This document shows, one piece after another, positions 6,501 to 11,962 of a DNA stretch of 15,454 nt; the first letter of the stretch is position 1, and each line of letters begins with the position of its first letter. A program made the translations under genes and the position numbers. Under the pieces are notes generated by a model that had not been told where the DNA came from, did no database searches, and was given only the letters and a program-made list of their open reading frames with translations. The DNA is from Treponema sp. (lineage in GTDB: Bacteria; Spirochaetota; Spirochaetia; Treponematales; Breznakiellaceae). The stretch spans positions 1 to 15,454 of the forward strand of contig JAIRRU010000079.1 of the NCBI GenBank assembly GCA_031255815.1. Reading direction: 5' to 3'.

Positions 6501-7785
6501 CGCCGACGATATCAAGACCAAGATGCGGGCCCACTTTAACGAGTTCCCCGGGGTCGTTATTTCCTTCGGCGGCGGCGGAATGATGATGGGCAATAACCCT
6601 ATTGACGTGGTTATCCGTACCGACGACCTGATAAAAGGCAAGGCTACAGCGGAGCGCATCGCCGCCTTAATCGAGGAGCGGATACCCGAAGCCACCGAAC
6701 CCCAGGTGGATCTGAGAGACGGCCTTCCCCAGATCGAGATAGAGCTCGACCGGGAACGGATCTACGCCCTGGGGCTCAACACCTTTACTATCGGGAACGA
6801 GATAAAAGCCGCGGTGGACGGCGTTACCGCCACCCGCTACAAGAGCGGCGGGAACAACTACGACGTGGTAATGATCCTGGCCGAAGCCGACCGGAGCACC
6901 CGGCCCGCGCTGGATCATATATTCGTGAACAGCCAGGCGGCCGGCCGGGTGCCCCTCTCCAACTTCGCCTCCTACAGGGAAGGAACCGGCCCCATGACCA
7001 TCAACCGGGAAAACCAGAGCCGGGTTATCCACGTTACCGCGGGGGCCGTAAGGGGAACCAAGGTCAACGTTCTTGAGGATAAGGTGCGGAACCTTATCAC
7101 CTCCGAAATTCCCGCGGAGGACGACGTGGTTATCGAATACGCCGGGGACAACTCGGAAATGCTCAAAATGATGCGGAACTTCGTCCTTATTATCACGGTG
7201 GCGGTGTTCCTGGTTTTCGGGGTAATGGCGAGCCTTTTCGAGTCCTTCAGGGATCCTTTCATCGTCATCTTTACCATACCCCTCTCGATTATCGGGATAG
7301 TGCTTATCTACCTCCTTACCGGGGAGCCCTTCAATATCCTTACCGCGGTAGGATTACTGGTGCTGGTGGGGGTCATCGTGAACAACGGCATCGTCCTGGT
7401 TGACTACACCAACATGCTCCGCAAGCGGGGGCTCAGCCTGCACCACGCCTGCGTCGAGGCCGCGGGGAACCGTCTCAGGCCCATCCTGATGACCACCCTG
7501 ACCACCATTCTGGGGCTCGTGCCCATGGCCTTCTTCCCCGGCGAGGGATCGGAACTGGTGGGGCCCATCGGCAAAACCGTCCTGGGCGGGCTCTCCTTCG
7601 GAACCCTGATGACCCTGTTCCTTATGCCCACGGTGTACTTTATCATGAACAAACATTCGGACGACCGTAAGGCCCGGGCCGACGCGCGCCGGGAACGGAT
7701 AGCCGCGGGGATTTCCCGGAAACAGGAAAAGAAAGCCGCCGGAAGCGGGGGCCAGAGCGTCGCGTCTTTTGGGGAGGTTCTTTGA
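3580..7785 (+). CDS. Fused RND efflux adaptor (membrane-fusion lipoprotein) and RND permease
   Basis: One uninterrupted 1401-residue frame. Residues 1-24 are a lipoprotein signal ending LGGC. Residues about 80-320 are an AcrA/HlyD-type adaptor: a lipoyl-like domain (about 85-150) whose halves are joined by only some 15 residues, with no alpha-helical hairpin, then a beta-barrel and a membrane-proximal domain. From M328 to the end (1074 residues, normal length) is an HAE-type RND pump with transmembrane and periplasmic porter regions. GMLVDNSIVILENI puts the proton-relay Asp at D736; VNNGIVLVDY (N1268) replaces the AcrB Lys940 region, as in SwrC-like pumps. Gly-rich loops lie at about 570 and 948-957. 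GGGAGGA precedes the start, which overlaps the TolC stop. The junction keeps an AGGAGG and an ATG (4561), so the pump may also start there; a single-base indel or sequencing error may have joined two genes. Confidence 0.85.
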   Translation: MRKRNSARRGAVLALFAALALGGCEQIRAFRERMAQSGPEGPGGGPPAAPVFAVNTASVVQGQIQDYLALSGDIVAGSTVDTYSDAAGKVTRLYVSIGSQVNRGDPIAAVDPSRPGMEYVANVVRAPISGTVVALPAQVGMTISQQLSLARIAGGSALEIKLFVAERFISKMALGLPCEISLDAWPGEVFRGMVSKVAPTVDPSSRTMEVRVNVDNPGSRLKAGMFAKVRIITEQKENIVKIPSGAMIQRFGENYVFVAEPDGGEGYVARRKTITPGILVDGVLEVRDGLSSRDEIIVRGQTLLVDGVKINIIDRVAPLGVNSRGGTMSFTKTVVSRPTTIFIIFALLLMLGAFAFVNLPLDLFPEINPPYLVVQTSYSGAGPEEVERSVTRILEAALSSVSSLETITSTSSKGSSMVIMEFAYGTDLVDASNMVRDALERIRRYLPSNAEAPMIFRFDPSMIPIMGLMVTGNRSPEELREITNDTIVPRMEQTPGVATASVMGGREKIIRVEIPQSRLEAYGLTVTQIQQMLASQNQQVAAGTITEGGLSYILTTMGEYTSLDEIRNTVISYTGGGGSMGEPELPRQIYLRDIADVFEGYRDETSTVYVNGQSAVMMSVQKQSGKNSVQTAKELRVRLERIAREIPQDIKITELYNTTDQIESSINQVGSSALSGAVLAVVILFVFLRSVKPTLIIGVSIPVSIVITLMLMYFAGLTLNLMTLAGLVLGVGMLVDNSIVILENIYHYREKGAKLATASVIGTQEMIVAIAASTLTTICVFAPLVMFQGLLEMAGEMFAGLAFTVVISLTSSLFVATFLVPVLSSHYFPLVTRKQKPLAGFLAPIDGVFQRFFTGLDDIYRKAVDRVLRHKAVTICLLLVLFAASIVMIPLIGWVFMPAQDQDNVTVNVTLPMGTPLAETEATLRQIETIVRQEIQGYEQIVLSSGGGGMFGGGGSNTGSLRISLPEFAKRIDSADDIKTKMRAHFNEFPGVVISFGGGGMMMGNNPIDVVIRTDDLIKGKATAERIAALIEERIPEATEPQVDLRDGLPQIEIELDRERIYALGLNTFTIGNEIKAAVDGVTATRYKSGGNNYDVVMILAEADRSTRPALDHIFVNSQAAGRVPLSNFASYREGTGPMTINRENQSRVIHVTAGAVRGTKVNVLEDKVRNLITSEIPAEDDVVIEYAGDNSEMLKMMRNFVLIITVAVFLVFGVMASLFESFRDPFIVIFTIPLSIIGIVLIYLLTGEPFNILTAVGLLVLVGVIVNNGIVLVDYTNMLRKRGLSLHHACVEAAGNRLRPILMTTLTTILGLVPMAFFPGEGSELVGPIGKTVLGGLSFGTLMTLFLMPTVYFIMNKHSDDRKARADARRERIAAGISRKQEKKAAGSGGQSVASFGEVL
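4541..4563 (+). promoter_or_regulatory. Retained internal ribosome site and start of the RND part, with out-of-frame stop
   Basis: TGA at 4541-4543 lies in the +1 frame, AGGAGG at 4551-4556, and ATG at 4561-4563 opens MSFTKTVV, the usual N-terminus of an RND pump. The adaptor and pump are in the same frame, so no stop separates them. If one C of the CCCC at 4531-4534 were absent or skipped, the adaptor would end at this TGA as a 320-residue protein, 17 bases before the pump start. That is exactly the spacing expected of two adjacent genes. Confidence 0.7.
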
Positions 7786-8231
7786 TGCTGCGGATAGAGA
7801 TAGTCGCCAATCATTCGGTGGAAGAAAATCTCCTGGAAGCCTTTGCCAGGGAGAACGTGGGGAAATACTATACCAAGTACCCCAACGTGTTCGGGGTCGG
7901 ATCTTCCGGCCCCCGGATGGGGGACGCCGTCTGGCCGGAGGAAAATTTCGCCCTGGTGGCCTGGTGCGATGAGGAAGAGGCCCGGGGAATCGCCCGCGCC
8001 GTGGCCGCCGTTAAGGGGCAGTTCCCCGACGAGGGGATCAAACTCTTCGGCCTGCCCGACGAATCGCAGATAAGCCGCTTCCCGGTGAACCCCCCGGCCC
8101 CCGCCGCTCAGACCGCCCTTTCCCCGGCCCCTTCCCCCGGCCCTTACCCCCTTTCCCCGGTTGAGCCTTCCCCGGCCCGGCCCGATCAGGTGGAAACCGA
8201 ATACGACGGCCAGAACATGGACGAGCCCTGA
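7785..8231 (+). CDS. P-II-like RND-associated protein (PG0541-type) with a Pro-rich tail
   Basis: A 148-residue cytoplasmic protein. Residues 1-90 fit a small ferredoxin-like P-II fold: strand MLRIEIVANH, a helix, then KYPNVFGVGSSGPRMGDAVWPEENFALVAW in two parts (about 31-60), a helix, and a final strand GIKLFG. The pattern with a GxxSxGPRMGDxVWPE core resembles the PG0541 family of transporter-associated proteins, which sit next to RND pumps (from memory of the family; a profile search would settle it). Residues about 100-135 are low-complexity Pro/Ala/Ser and the tail is acidic. ATG at 7785 overlaps the pump stop as TGATG with GGGGAGG upstream; a TTG one codon earlier is less likely. A role sensing or adjusting the pump is inference. 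Confidence 0.65.
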   Translation: MLRIEIVANHSVEENLLEAFARENVGKYYTKYPNVFGVGSSGPRMGDAVWPEENFALVAWCDEEEARGIARAVAAVKGQFPDEGIKLFGLPDESQISRFPVNPPAPAAQTALSPAPSPGPYPLSPVEPSPARPDQVETEYDGQNMDEP

Positions 8232-8240
8232 GGCCTGCCG

Positions 8241-8642
8241 GTGTATACCCACCCCAAACTCGCGGCCTTTACCCGGAGTCTGGAAGCGCTGTTTCGGGAA
8301 GCCGACGGGGAACTGGAGGATAGCTTCGGGGATTTCTTTTCCCTGCACCCCAACCGTCCCCGCCGGGGGGAAACCGGCAACCCCGAAATGGACGGCCTCT
8401 TTGAAATAGCCCCGGATTTCAGCCCCGGCTTCGGCTCGGAAAAGGGCCGCGGTTACCTTGTTTCCCTGCGGGTCGCCACCCTGGAAAAGGTTCCCCCGGA
8501 ACAGTTTGAGAACCTGATGATCCGCGCCGCGGAGCTTGTCCGGGAAAAACTCCCCCGCTATTTCCCCGGCCGCAATCTCGAAGTGGTCAGGGACGGGAAG
8601 TGTTTCAAAATCGTCGGGGACTTTTCGCTGGGAGACGCCTGA
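8241..8642 (+). CDS. Conserved-looking hypothetical protein, last gene of the efflux operon
   Basis: A 133-residue soluble protein that I do not recognise. It has no signal peptide or membrane segment. It is mixed in charge: a helical N-terminal part (residues 5-30), a middle with charged loops (RPRRGETGNPEMDG), then YLVSLRVATLEKV, a helix (about 86-105) and a C-terminal strand pair (LEVVRDGKCFKIVGDF). GTG at 8241 is the only plausible start: the in-frame stop is at 8229-8231 and no ATG exists before the conserved-looking region. GAGG at 8230-8233 is a modest ribosome site overlapping the previous stop. The nine-base gap suggests coupling with the P-II-like gene. Codon use matches the operon. 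Function is unknown. Confidence 0.75.
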   Translation: MYTHPKLAAFTRSLEALFREADGELEDSFGDFFSLHPNRPRRGETGNPEMDGLFEIAPDFSPGFGSEKGRGYLVSLRVATLEKVPPEQFENLMIRAAELVREKLPRYFPGRNLEVVRDGKCFKIVGDFSLGDA

Positions 8643-8651
8643 CGCTCCGCC

Positions 8652-8668
8652 GCGCTTCGCGCGTAAAA
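8652..8668 (+). repeat. GCGCTTCGCGCGTAAAA repeat, copy 1 (3' of pilZ)
   Basis: The sequence matches the copy at 9560-9576 in 16 of 17 positions and in the same orientation, so pilZ is bracketed by the two. The core CGCGC TTC GCGCG can form a five-base-pair hairpin. It may be a dispersed repeat. Confidence 0.5.
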
Positions 8669-8671
8669 CCC

Positions 8672-8694
8672 AAGGCGCCGGAGCCTTACTTTTT
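8672..8694. terminator. Weak bidirectional terminator between convergent genes
   Basis: AAGGC (8672-8676) pairs with GCCTT (8683-8687) around a six-base loop, followed by AC and TTTTT on the plus strand. On the minus strand the same stem is followed by GGGTTTTA. The stem is short and overlaps the pilZ stop codon. It sits where a shared terminator of the efflux operon and pilZ would be expected. Confidence 0.4.
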
Positions 8695-9480
8695 GACGGG
8701 GCTCTGTTTCAGCAGGGCATCGATCTTTTGCTGGAAGGTTTGCTGGATGTATTTGCGTATACGGGCGCGTACATCGGGATCGATGCGCTGGGTAAAGAGG
8801 ATAACGTAGGCCCTGCGTGACTCGTCCATCCGGGAACCGAAGACGATCCCCTCCGCTTTAAGGAGTATGCCCTGAAGCTTTATCTGGATGTCCTGGAAAA
8901 GGGAATTTTTCGCCAGTTCGGGATCGCCTTCAAATAAGACGGAGAACCCTACCGTGCTGATATCCCTGATAACCCCGTTGATAAAAGCGTTGTCGTAGGG
9001 CATGTTCACCGTAGCGGAAGCTTCGTCTTCTATGACGGCCCGCAGATACTTGCGGCGCCCCTTCGCGTTCGCCCCCTTAAGGGCTTCCAGGATCTGCCGT
9101 ATCGGAACGGTAAGATCCTTCTTGAGTACCGTGTAACCGCAGGCCACCTTGATGTCCTCAAGGTACTTTTTCCGCAGTTCTTCGTCATTGTTGTTCGACA
9201 GAACGCCGATTTGGGTTTCCTGGGTGCTCTGGTTGGCCATCACCCCCCGAATCCAGAGCTCCCAATCCCCCTCGCTTATGCCCTCGTCAATATCCGCCAG
9301 CACAACGGAATCGGGGAACTGTTTAAGGATCCGCTGCAGGGCGCCGTGATCCTTTACCACGTACACCTCGAATTCCTGCTGGATCAGTTCTTGCACAATC
9401 TCATTCAGAACGATCACGGAAGGGTACAAGAAAAACACCTTCTTTCCCAGGATCCCGGAAGGATCGTTTTCAGCGCTCAT
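8686..9480 (-). CDS. PilZ-domain protein with N-terminal pseudo-receiver (c-di-GMP effector)
   Basis: A 264-residue cytoplasmic protein. Residues about 12-135 look like a receiver fold: KKVFFLYPS, then SVVLADID (D63/D65), a strand IGVLS and VLKKDL near the position of the receiver Lys. The acidic triad is incomplete, so phosphorylation is uncertain. Residues 141-250 form a PilZ domain with both c-di-GMP motifs: RKYLR (R143-R147, RxxxR) and DISTVG (D173-G178, DxSxxG). These make cyclic-di-GMP binding likely. A charged helix closes the protein. In spirochaetes PilZ proteins affect motility and virulence (known for T. denticola and Borrelia); the role here is inferred. No ribosome site precedes the ATG, and the promoter places the transcript start at it. 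It converges on the efflux operon. Confidence 0.88.
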   Translation of the reverse strand: MSAENDPSGILGKKVFFLYPSVIVLNEIVQELIQQEFEVYVVKDHGALQRILKQFPDSVVLADIDEGISEGDWELWIRGVMANQSTQETQIGVLSNNNDEELRKKYLEDIKVACGYTVLKKDLTVPIRQILEALKGANAKGRRKYLRAVIEDEASATVNMPYDNAFINGVIRDISTVGFSVLFEGDPELAKNSLFQDIQIKLQGILLKAEGIVFGSRMDESRRAYVILFTQRIDPDVRARIRKYIQQTFQQKIDALLKQSPVKK

Positions 9481-9487
9481 ACATTAC

Positions 9488-9516
9488 ATAATAACCAAAG
9501 CCCCCCGGATTAGCAA
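9488..9516 (-). promoter_or_regulatory. pilZ promoter, leaderless arrangement
   Basis: On the minus strand, TTGCTA (9516-9511) and TATTAT (9493-9488) are separated by 17 bases. The predicted start of transcription is 9481 or 9480, and the ATG begins at 9480. There is no Shine-Dalgarno sequence in front of it. Confidence 0.65.
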
Positions 9517-9543
9517 TGAGGCGCAGGACTCCCGCGGAAACCG

Positions 9544-9600
9544 CCGCCAGGACTTTGTTGCGCTTCGCGCATAAAAACTTATGCGACAGGCTCCTGGCGG
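9544..9600. repeat. Inverted repeat with internal hairpins between the pilZ and apbE promoters
   Basis: CCGCCAGGA (9544-9552) is inverted as TCCTGGCGG (9592-9600). Between them TGCGC-TTC-GCGCA (9559-9571) and CGCATAA-AAAC-TTATGCG (9568-9585) can form two mutually exclusive hairpins. It includes the second copy of GCGCTTCGCGCATAAAA (9560-9576). It lies exactly between the two divergent promoters and overlaps neither. Confidence 0.6.
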
Positions 9601-9612
9601 GGCAGGATTTGC

Positions 9613-9641
9613 TTGGAACGCCCCTCCCCTCCGTATATAAT
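9613..9641 (+). promoter_or_regulatory. apbE promoter, leaderless arrangement
   Basis: TTGGAA (9613-9618) and a perfect TATAAT (9636-9641) are spaced by 17 bases. Counting six bases after the -10 box puts the transcript start on the A of ATG at 9648. The six bases between (TCAGCC) hold no ribosome site. Confidence 0.8.
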
Positions 9642-9647
9642 TCAGCC

Positions 9648-10847
9648 ATGCGCCTTACGGATCCCCGGCTTTGGTTTAGCCCCCTCCTGCTTTGCGTCTT
9701 TCTCCGGCTTTTTCCCTCCTGCTCCCCCGCCCCTGCCCGGAAGGAATTCGCCCTGGGCACGGTTTGCGGCGTCAACCTCTACGAGAGGGGAAGCCGCCGG
9801 GCCTACGCCGCGGTTTTTTCCCGGATCCGGGAAATCGAAGGGATCATGAGCGCCAACCTGGCGGGCACGGAGCTTGACCGGGTGAACCGGAGCGCCGGCA
9901 GGGCGGCGGTGGCGGTAAGCGGGGAACTGCTGGATCTGCTGGAAAAGGCCACGGCTTACGCCGAAATGAGCGGCGGCGCCTTTGATCCCACCGTGGGGCC
10001 CCTGGTAAAGCTTTGGGGCATCGGCGGCGGCGAGCCCCGGCTGCCCGGCCAAAGCGAAATCGCTGCGGCCCTGGATCTGGTAGACTACCGGGATCTGCTG
10101 ATAGACCGGGAGGCGGGGACCGCCTTTCTGCGCCGTCCGGGGCAGGCCCTGGATCTGGGGGCCATTGCCAAGGGCTACGCCGCGGACGAGGCCGTCCGGG
10201 CGGCGGAAAAAGCCGGGGCAAGGCGGGCCATTATCGACCTGGGGGGCAATGTGTTTGCCTGGGGGGAGCGGCGGAAAGGGGAAGCCTGGAGAATCGGCGT
10301 ACAGGATCCCCGGAAGGAACGGGGCGGCTATCTGGGGGTTCTCCGGGTAAAAAACAAGAGCGTTGTAACCAGCGGCGTGTACGAGCGCTATTTCGAGGAA
10401 GGGGGGAAACGTTACCACCACATCCTCTCCACGAAAGACGGGTATCCGGTAGAGAACGGCCTTCTGGCGGTAACGGTGACGGCGGACAGCTCCGCCGAGG
10501 CGGATGCCCTTTCAACGGCGGTCTTCGCCCTGGGCTACAAAAAAGGCCGCGCCCTGGTCGAAGCCCGGCCCGGTGTGGAGGCGGTTTTTGTATTTGACGG
10601 CTCGCGGCTTATCCTCAGCTCCGGCATGGGGGAATTCTTCAGCCTTAGCGGCGAAGATTACCGGATCGTTGAGCAGGCAAGCCTGTTCCAAAGCCCGCTC
10701 GGCGGGGCGCCCGAACCGAAAATTAGCGAAGCGCGGGAGAAAACCGGCGGGCGGGGGAAGCCCTACCTGAGCCCCAGCAGTTCCATTTCAAAGACAATAA
10801 AACTGTTTGCCGGGATAAGCCCGTTCCCCACATCCTTATCCCCGTAG
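9648..10847 (+). CDS. apbE: FAD:protein FMN transferase, ApbE/Ftp family lipoprotein
   Basis: Attaches FMN covalently to Thr/Ser of target flavoproteins in the periplasm; the T. pallidum relative (TP0796, Ftp) also hydrolyses FAD. The 399 residues begin with a signal ending LFPSC (C25), a relaxed spirochaetal lipobox. Family motifs in order are [18 protein letters not shown] (109-126), [16 protein letters not shown] (167-182), [12 protein letters not shown] (195-206), W214-G217, [10 protein letters not shown] (240-249), [15 protein letters not shown] (257-271) and [12 protein letters not shown] (280-291), which includes the metal-binding Asp. I prefer ATG 9648 over an in-frame ATG at 9516 because the earlier one lies upstream of the promoter and would bury the signal peptide. 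Residues from about 342 onward, poor in family features, form an extra tail coded over the end of the convergent gene. Confidence 0.93.
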   Translation: MRLTDPRLWFSPLLLCVFLRLFPSCSPAPARKEFALGTVCGVNLYERGSRRAYAAVFSRIREIEGIMSANLAGTELDRVNRSAGRAAVAVSGELLDLLEKATAYAEMSGGAFDPTVGPLVKLWGIGGGEPRLPGQSEIAAALDLVDYRDLLIDREAGTAFLRRPGQALDLGAIAKGYAADEAVRAAEKAGARRAIIDLGGNVFAWGERRKGEAWRIGVQDPRKERGGYLGVLRVKNKSVVTSGVYERYFEEGGKRYHHILSTKDGYPVENGLLAVTVTADSSAEADALSTAVFALGYKKGRALVEARPGVEAVFVFDGSRLILSSGMGEFFSLSGEDYRIVEQASLFQSPLGGAPEPKISEAREKTGGRGKPYLSPSSSISKTIKLFAGISPFPTSLSP

Positions 10848-11800
10848 GCCAGTTCCGGGGGAACGATCGCCAGCCTTTTTTCACCCACCGCCATGTCCAT
10901 AAGGGACTCGTCCATGCCCGGAAGGATCTTGCTGACTCCCACGGGGAAGTCCTGGGGGCCGCCCTGGATATCGGAACTGTCGAAGACCCTGCCGTTAAGG
11001 AGGCCGGCCTTGTAGCTGATCCGGACGATCTTCCCCGCCGTAGGCTTCGCGCCCTTTCCCTCTTTCTGGACGATGTAACGTATCCCCGAGGCGCTGATCC
11101 GGGCATTGGGGTATTTGGCCGCAATCTGGGCCAGCTCGGCGCTCCGCTTCGTATTGGAGGAGGCGTTTAGCGAGATATTGGCGTTCCGCAGCAGGGCGTC
11201 AAAGGCGGCCTGATCGGCCTTGAAGGCCGCGGCATCCGGGCCGTTGCGGATAATTGTTACCCGCTCGATCCGATCCCCCTGCCTTACCGCGTTCACCACC
11301 CGCTGGCCTTCCACCACCATGCCGAAAACCGTGTGTTTTCCGTCCAGCCAGGGAGTCGCCACATGGGTAATAAAGAACTGGCTGCCGTTGGTCCCCGGCC
11401 CCGCGTTGGCCATGGAGAGCACCCCCGGCCGATCGTGCTTCAGAGAGGGATCGATCTCATCGGGGAACTTGTAGCCGGGGCCGCCCGAACCGTTGCCCAG
11501 CGGATCCCCGCCCTGGATCATAAAATCCGCGATAACCCGGTGAAAAGTCAGGCCGTTGTAGTAGGGCTTACCCCCGGCGGCATTCATCTTACCCTCCGCC
11601 AGGGCTACAAAGTTGCAGACCGTCAGGGGCGCCTTCCGGTATTCAAGGCTCACCACGATATCCCCCCGGTTTGTGGTGATCCGGGCAAAGATGCCGTTGC
11701 CCAGGGCGATATCCGAGGGGGCGGGGAACAAGCTTCCGCTTGCCGTCAGTAAAAACACCGCGCCGATACAAACACTGAAAGAAAATTTTAACATACGCAT
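10763..11800 (-). CDS. Exported dual-family peptidyl-prolyl isomerase (cyclophilin-FKBP fusion)
   Basis: Catalyses cis-trans isomerisation at proline, probably aiding folding of periplasmic or surface proteins. The 345 residues start with a hydrophobic signal (about 4-25). Cyclophilin domain, about 37-187: [13 protein letters not shown] with R88 and Q96, NGSQFFIT (Q141, F143) and W151 match the active site. An alanine-rich helical linker (190-232) leads to an FKBP domain, about 237-344: Y263, FDSS (D274), FPVG, ILPGMDE (Met where FKBP12 has Trp59), AYG (Y319) and FEMELL (F337). Cyclophilin-then-FKBP proteins are known from a few bacteria, including Treponema. The start at 11800 coincides with the predicted transcript start; a second ATG at 11794 is possible. 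No ribosome site. The 3' end overlaps apbE by 85 bp. Confidence 0.92.
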   Translation of the reverse strand: MRMLKFSFSVCIGAVFLLTASGSLFPAPSDIALGNGIFARITTNRGDIVVSLEYRKAPLTVCNFVALAEGKMNAAGGKPYYNGLTFHRVIADFMIQGGDPLGNGSGGPGYKFPDEIDPSLKHDRPGVLSMANAGPGTNGSQFFITHVATPWLDGKHTVFGMVVEGQRVVNAVRQGDRIERVTIIRNGPDAAAFKADQAAFDALLRNANISLNASSNTKRSAELAQIAAKYPNARISASGIRYIVQKEGKGAKPTAGKIVRISYKAGLLNGRVFDSSDIQGGPQDFPVGVSKILPGMDESLMDMAVGEKRLAIVPPELAYGDKDVGNGLIPANSFIVFEMELLGLR

Positions 11801-11806
11801 AAGTAT

Positions 11807-11836
11807 ATTTTAGCACGGAGCGGGAAAAGGGGGCAA
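11807..11836 (-). promoter_or_regulatory. Promoter of the cyclophilin-FKBP gene, leaderless arrangement
   Basis: On the minus strand TTGCCC (11836-11831) and TAAAAT (11812-11807) are spaced by 18 bases. Six bases after the -10 box comes the A of ATG at 11800. An overlapping TATACT (11807-11802) is an alternative -10 but lies too far from the -35. Confidence 0.6.
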
Positions 11837-11855
11837 TGCGGGGTATTGCGCATTG
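11834..11855. promoter_or_regulatory. Inverted repeat at the -35 box of the cyclophilin-FKBP promoter
   Basis: CAATGCG (11834-11840) and CGCATTG (11849-11855) form a perfect seven-base inverted repeat with an eight-base spacer. The left arm overlaps the -35 hexamer. It could be a regulator site for either divergent gene; no regulator is identified. Confidence 0.35.
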
Positions 11856-11902
11856 GCGGACGGGGCGCTAAGGTAATTTATCGTCCGGGCTTGTCCCGAA
11901 AC

Positions 11903-11914
11903 CCGAAATTTCGG
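11903..11914. promoter_or_regulatory. 12-bp palindrome upstream of the oligogalacturonate-lyase-like gene
   Basis: CCGAAATTTCGG is a perfect palindrome, preceded directly by another CCCGAAA at 11895-11901. It lies 49-60 bases before the start codon, a natural place for an operator controlling the carbohydrate genes. I could not find a convincing promoter for that gene, so its relation to transcription start is unknown. Confidence 0.4.
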
Positions 11915-11962
11915 AACAGGTTCGTCTTTCTACCAAGTTGTCCCAATAAAGGAGGAGTTTTT

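Noticed and set aside
7381..7386. Loss of the AcrB-type Lys940 as a sign of a dead pump
   Set aside because: Asn at this position is usual in SwrC-like HAE pumps, and the key Asp (D736) is present.
9516..9647. Longer N-terminus for ApbE starting at ATG 9516
   Set aside because: It lies upstream of the TATAAT promoter and would bury the lipoprotein signal 44 residues inside the protein.
11846..11962. Longer N-terminus for the oligogalacturonate-lyase-like protein
   Set aside because: There is no ribosome site at 11846, whereas ATG 11963 has GGAGGA; the extra residues are not family-like.
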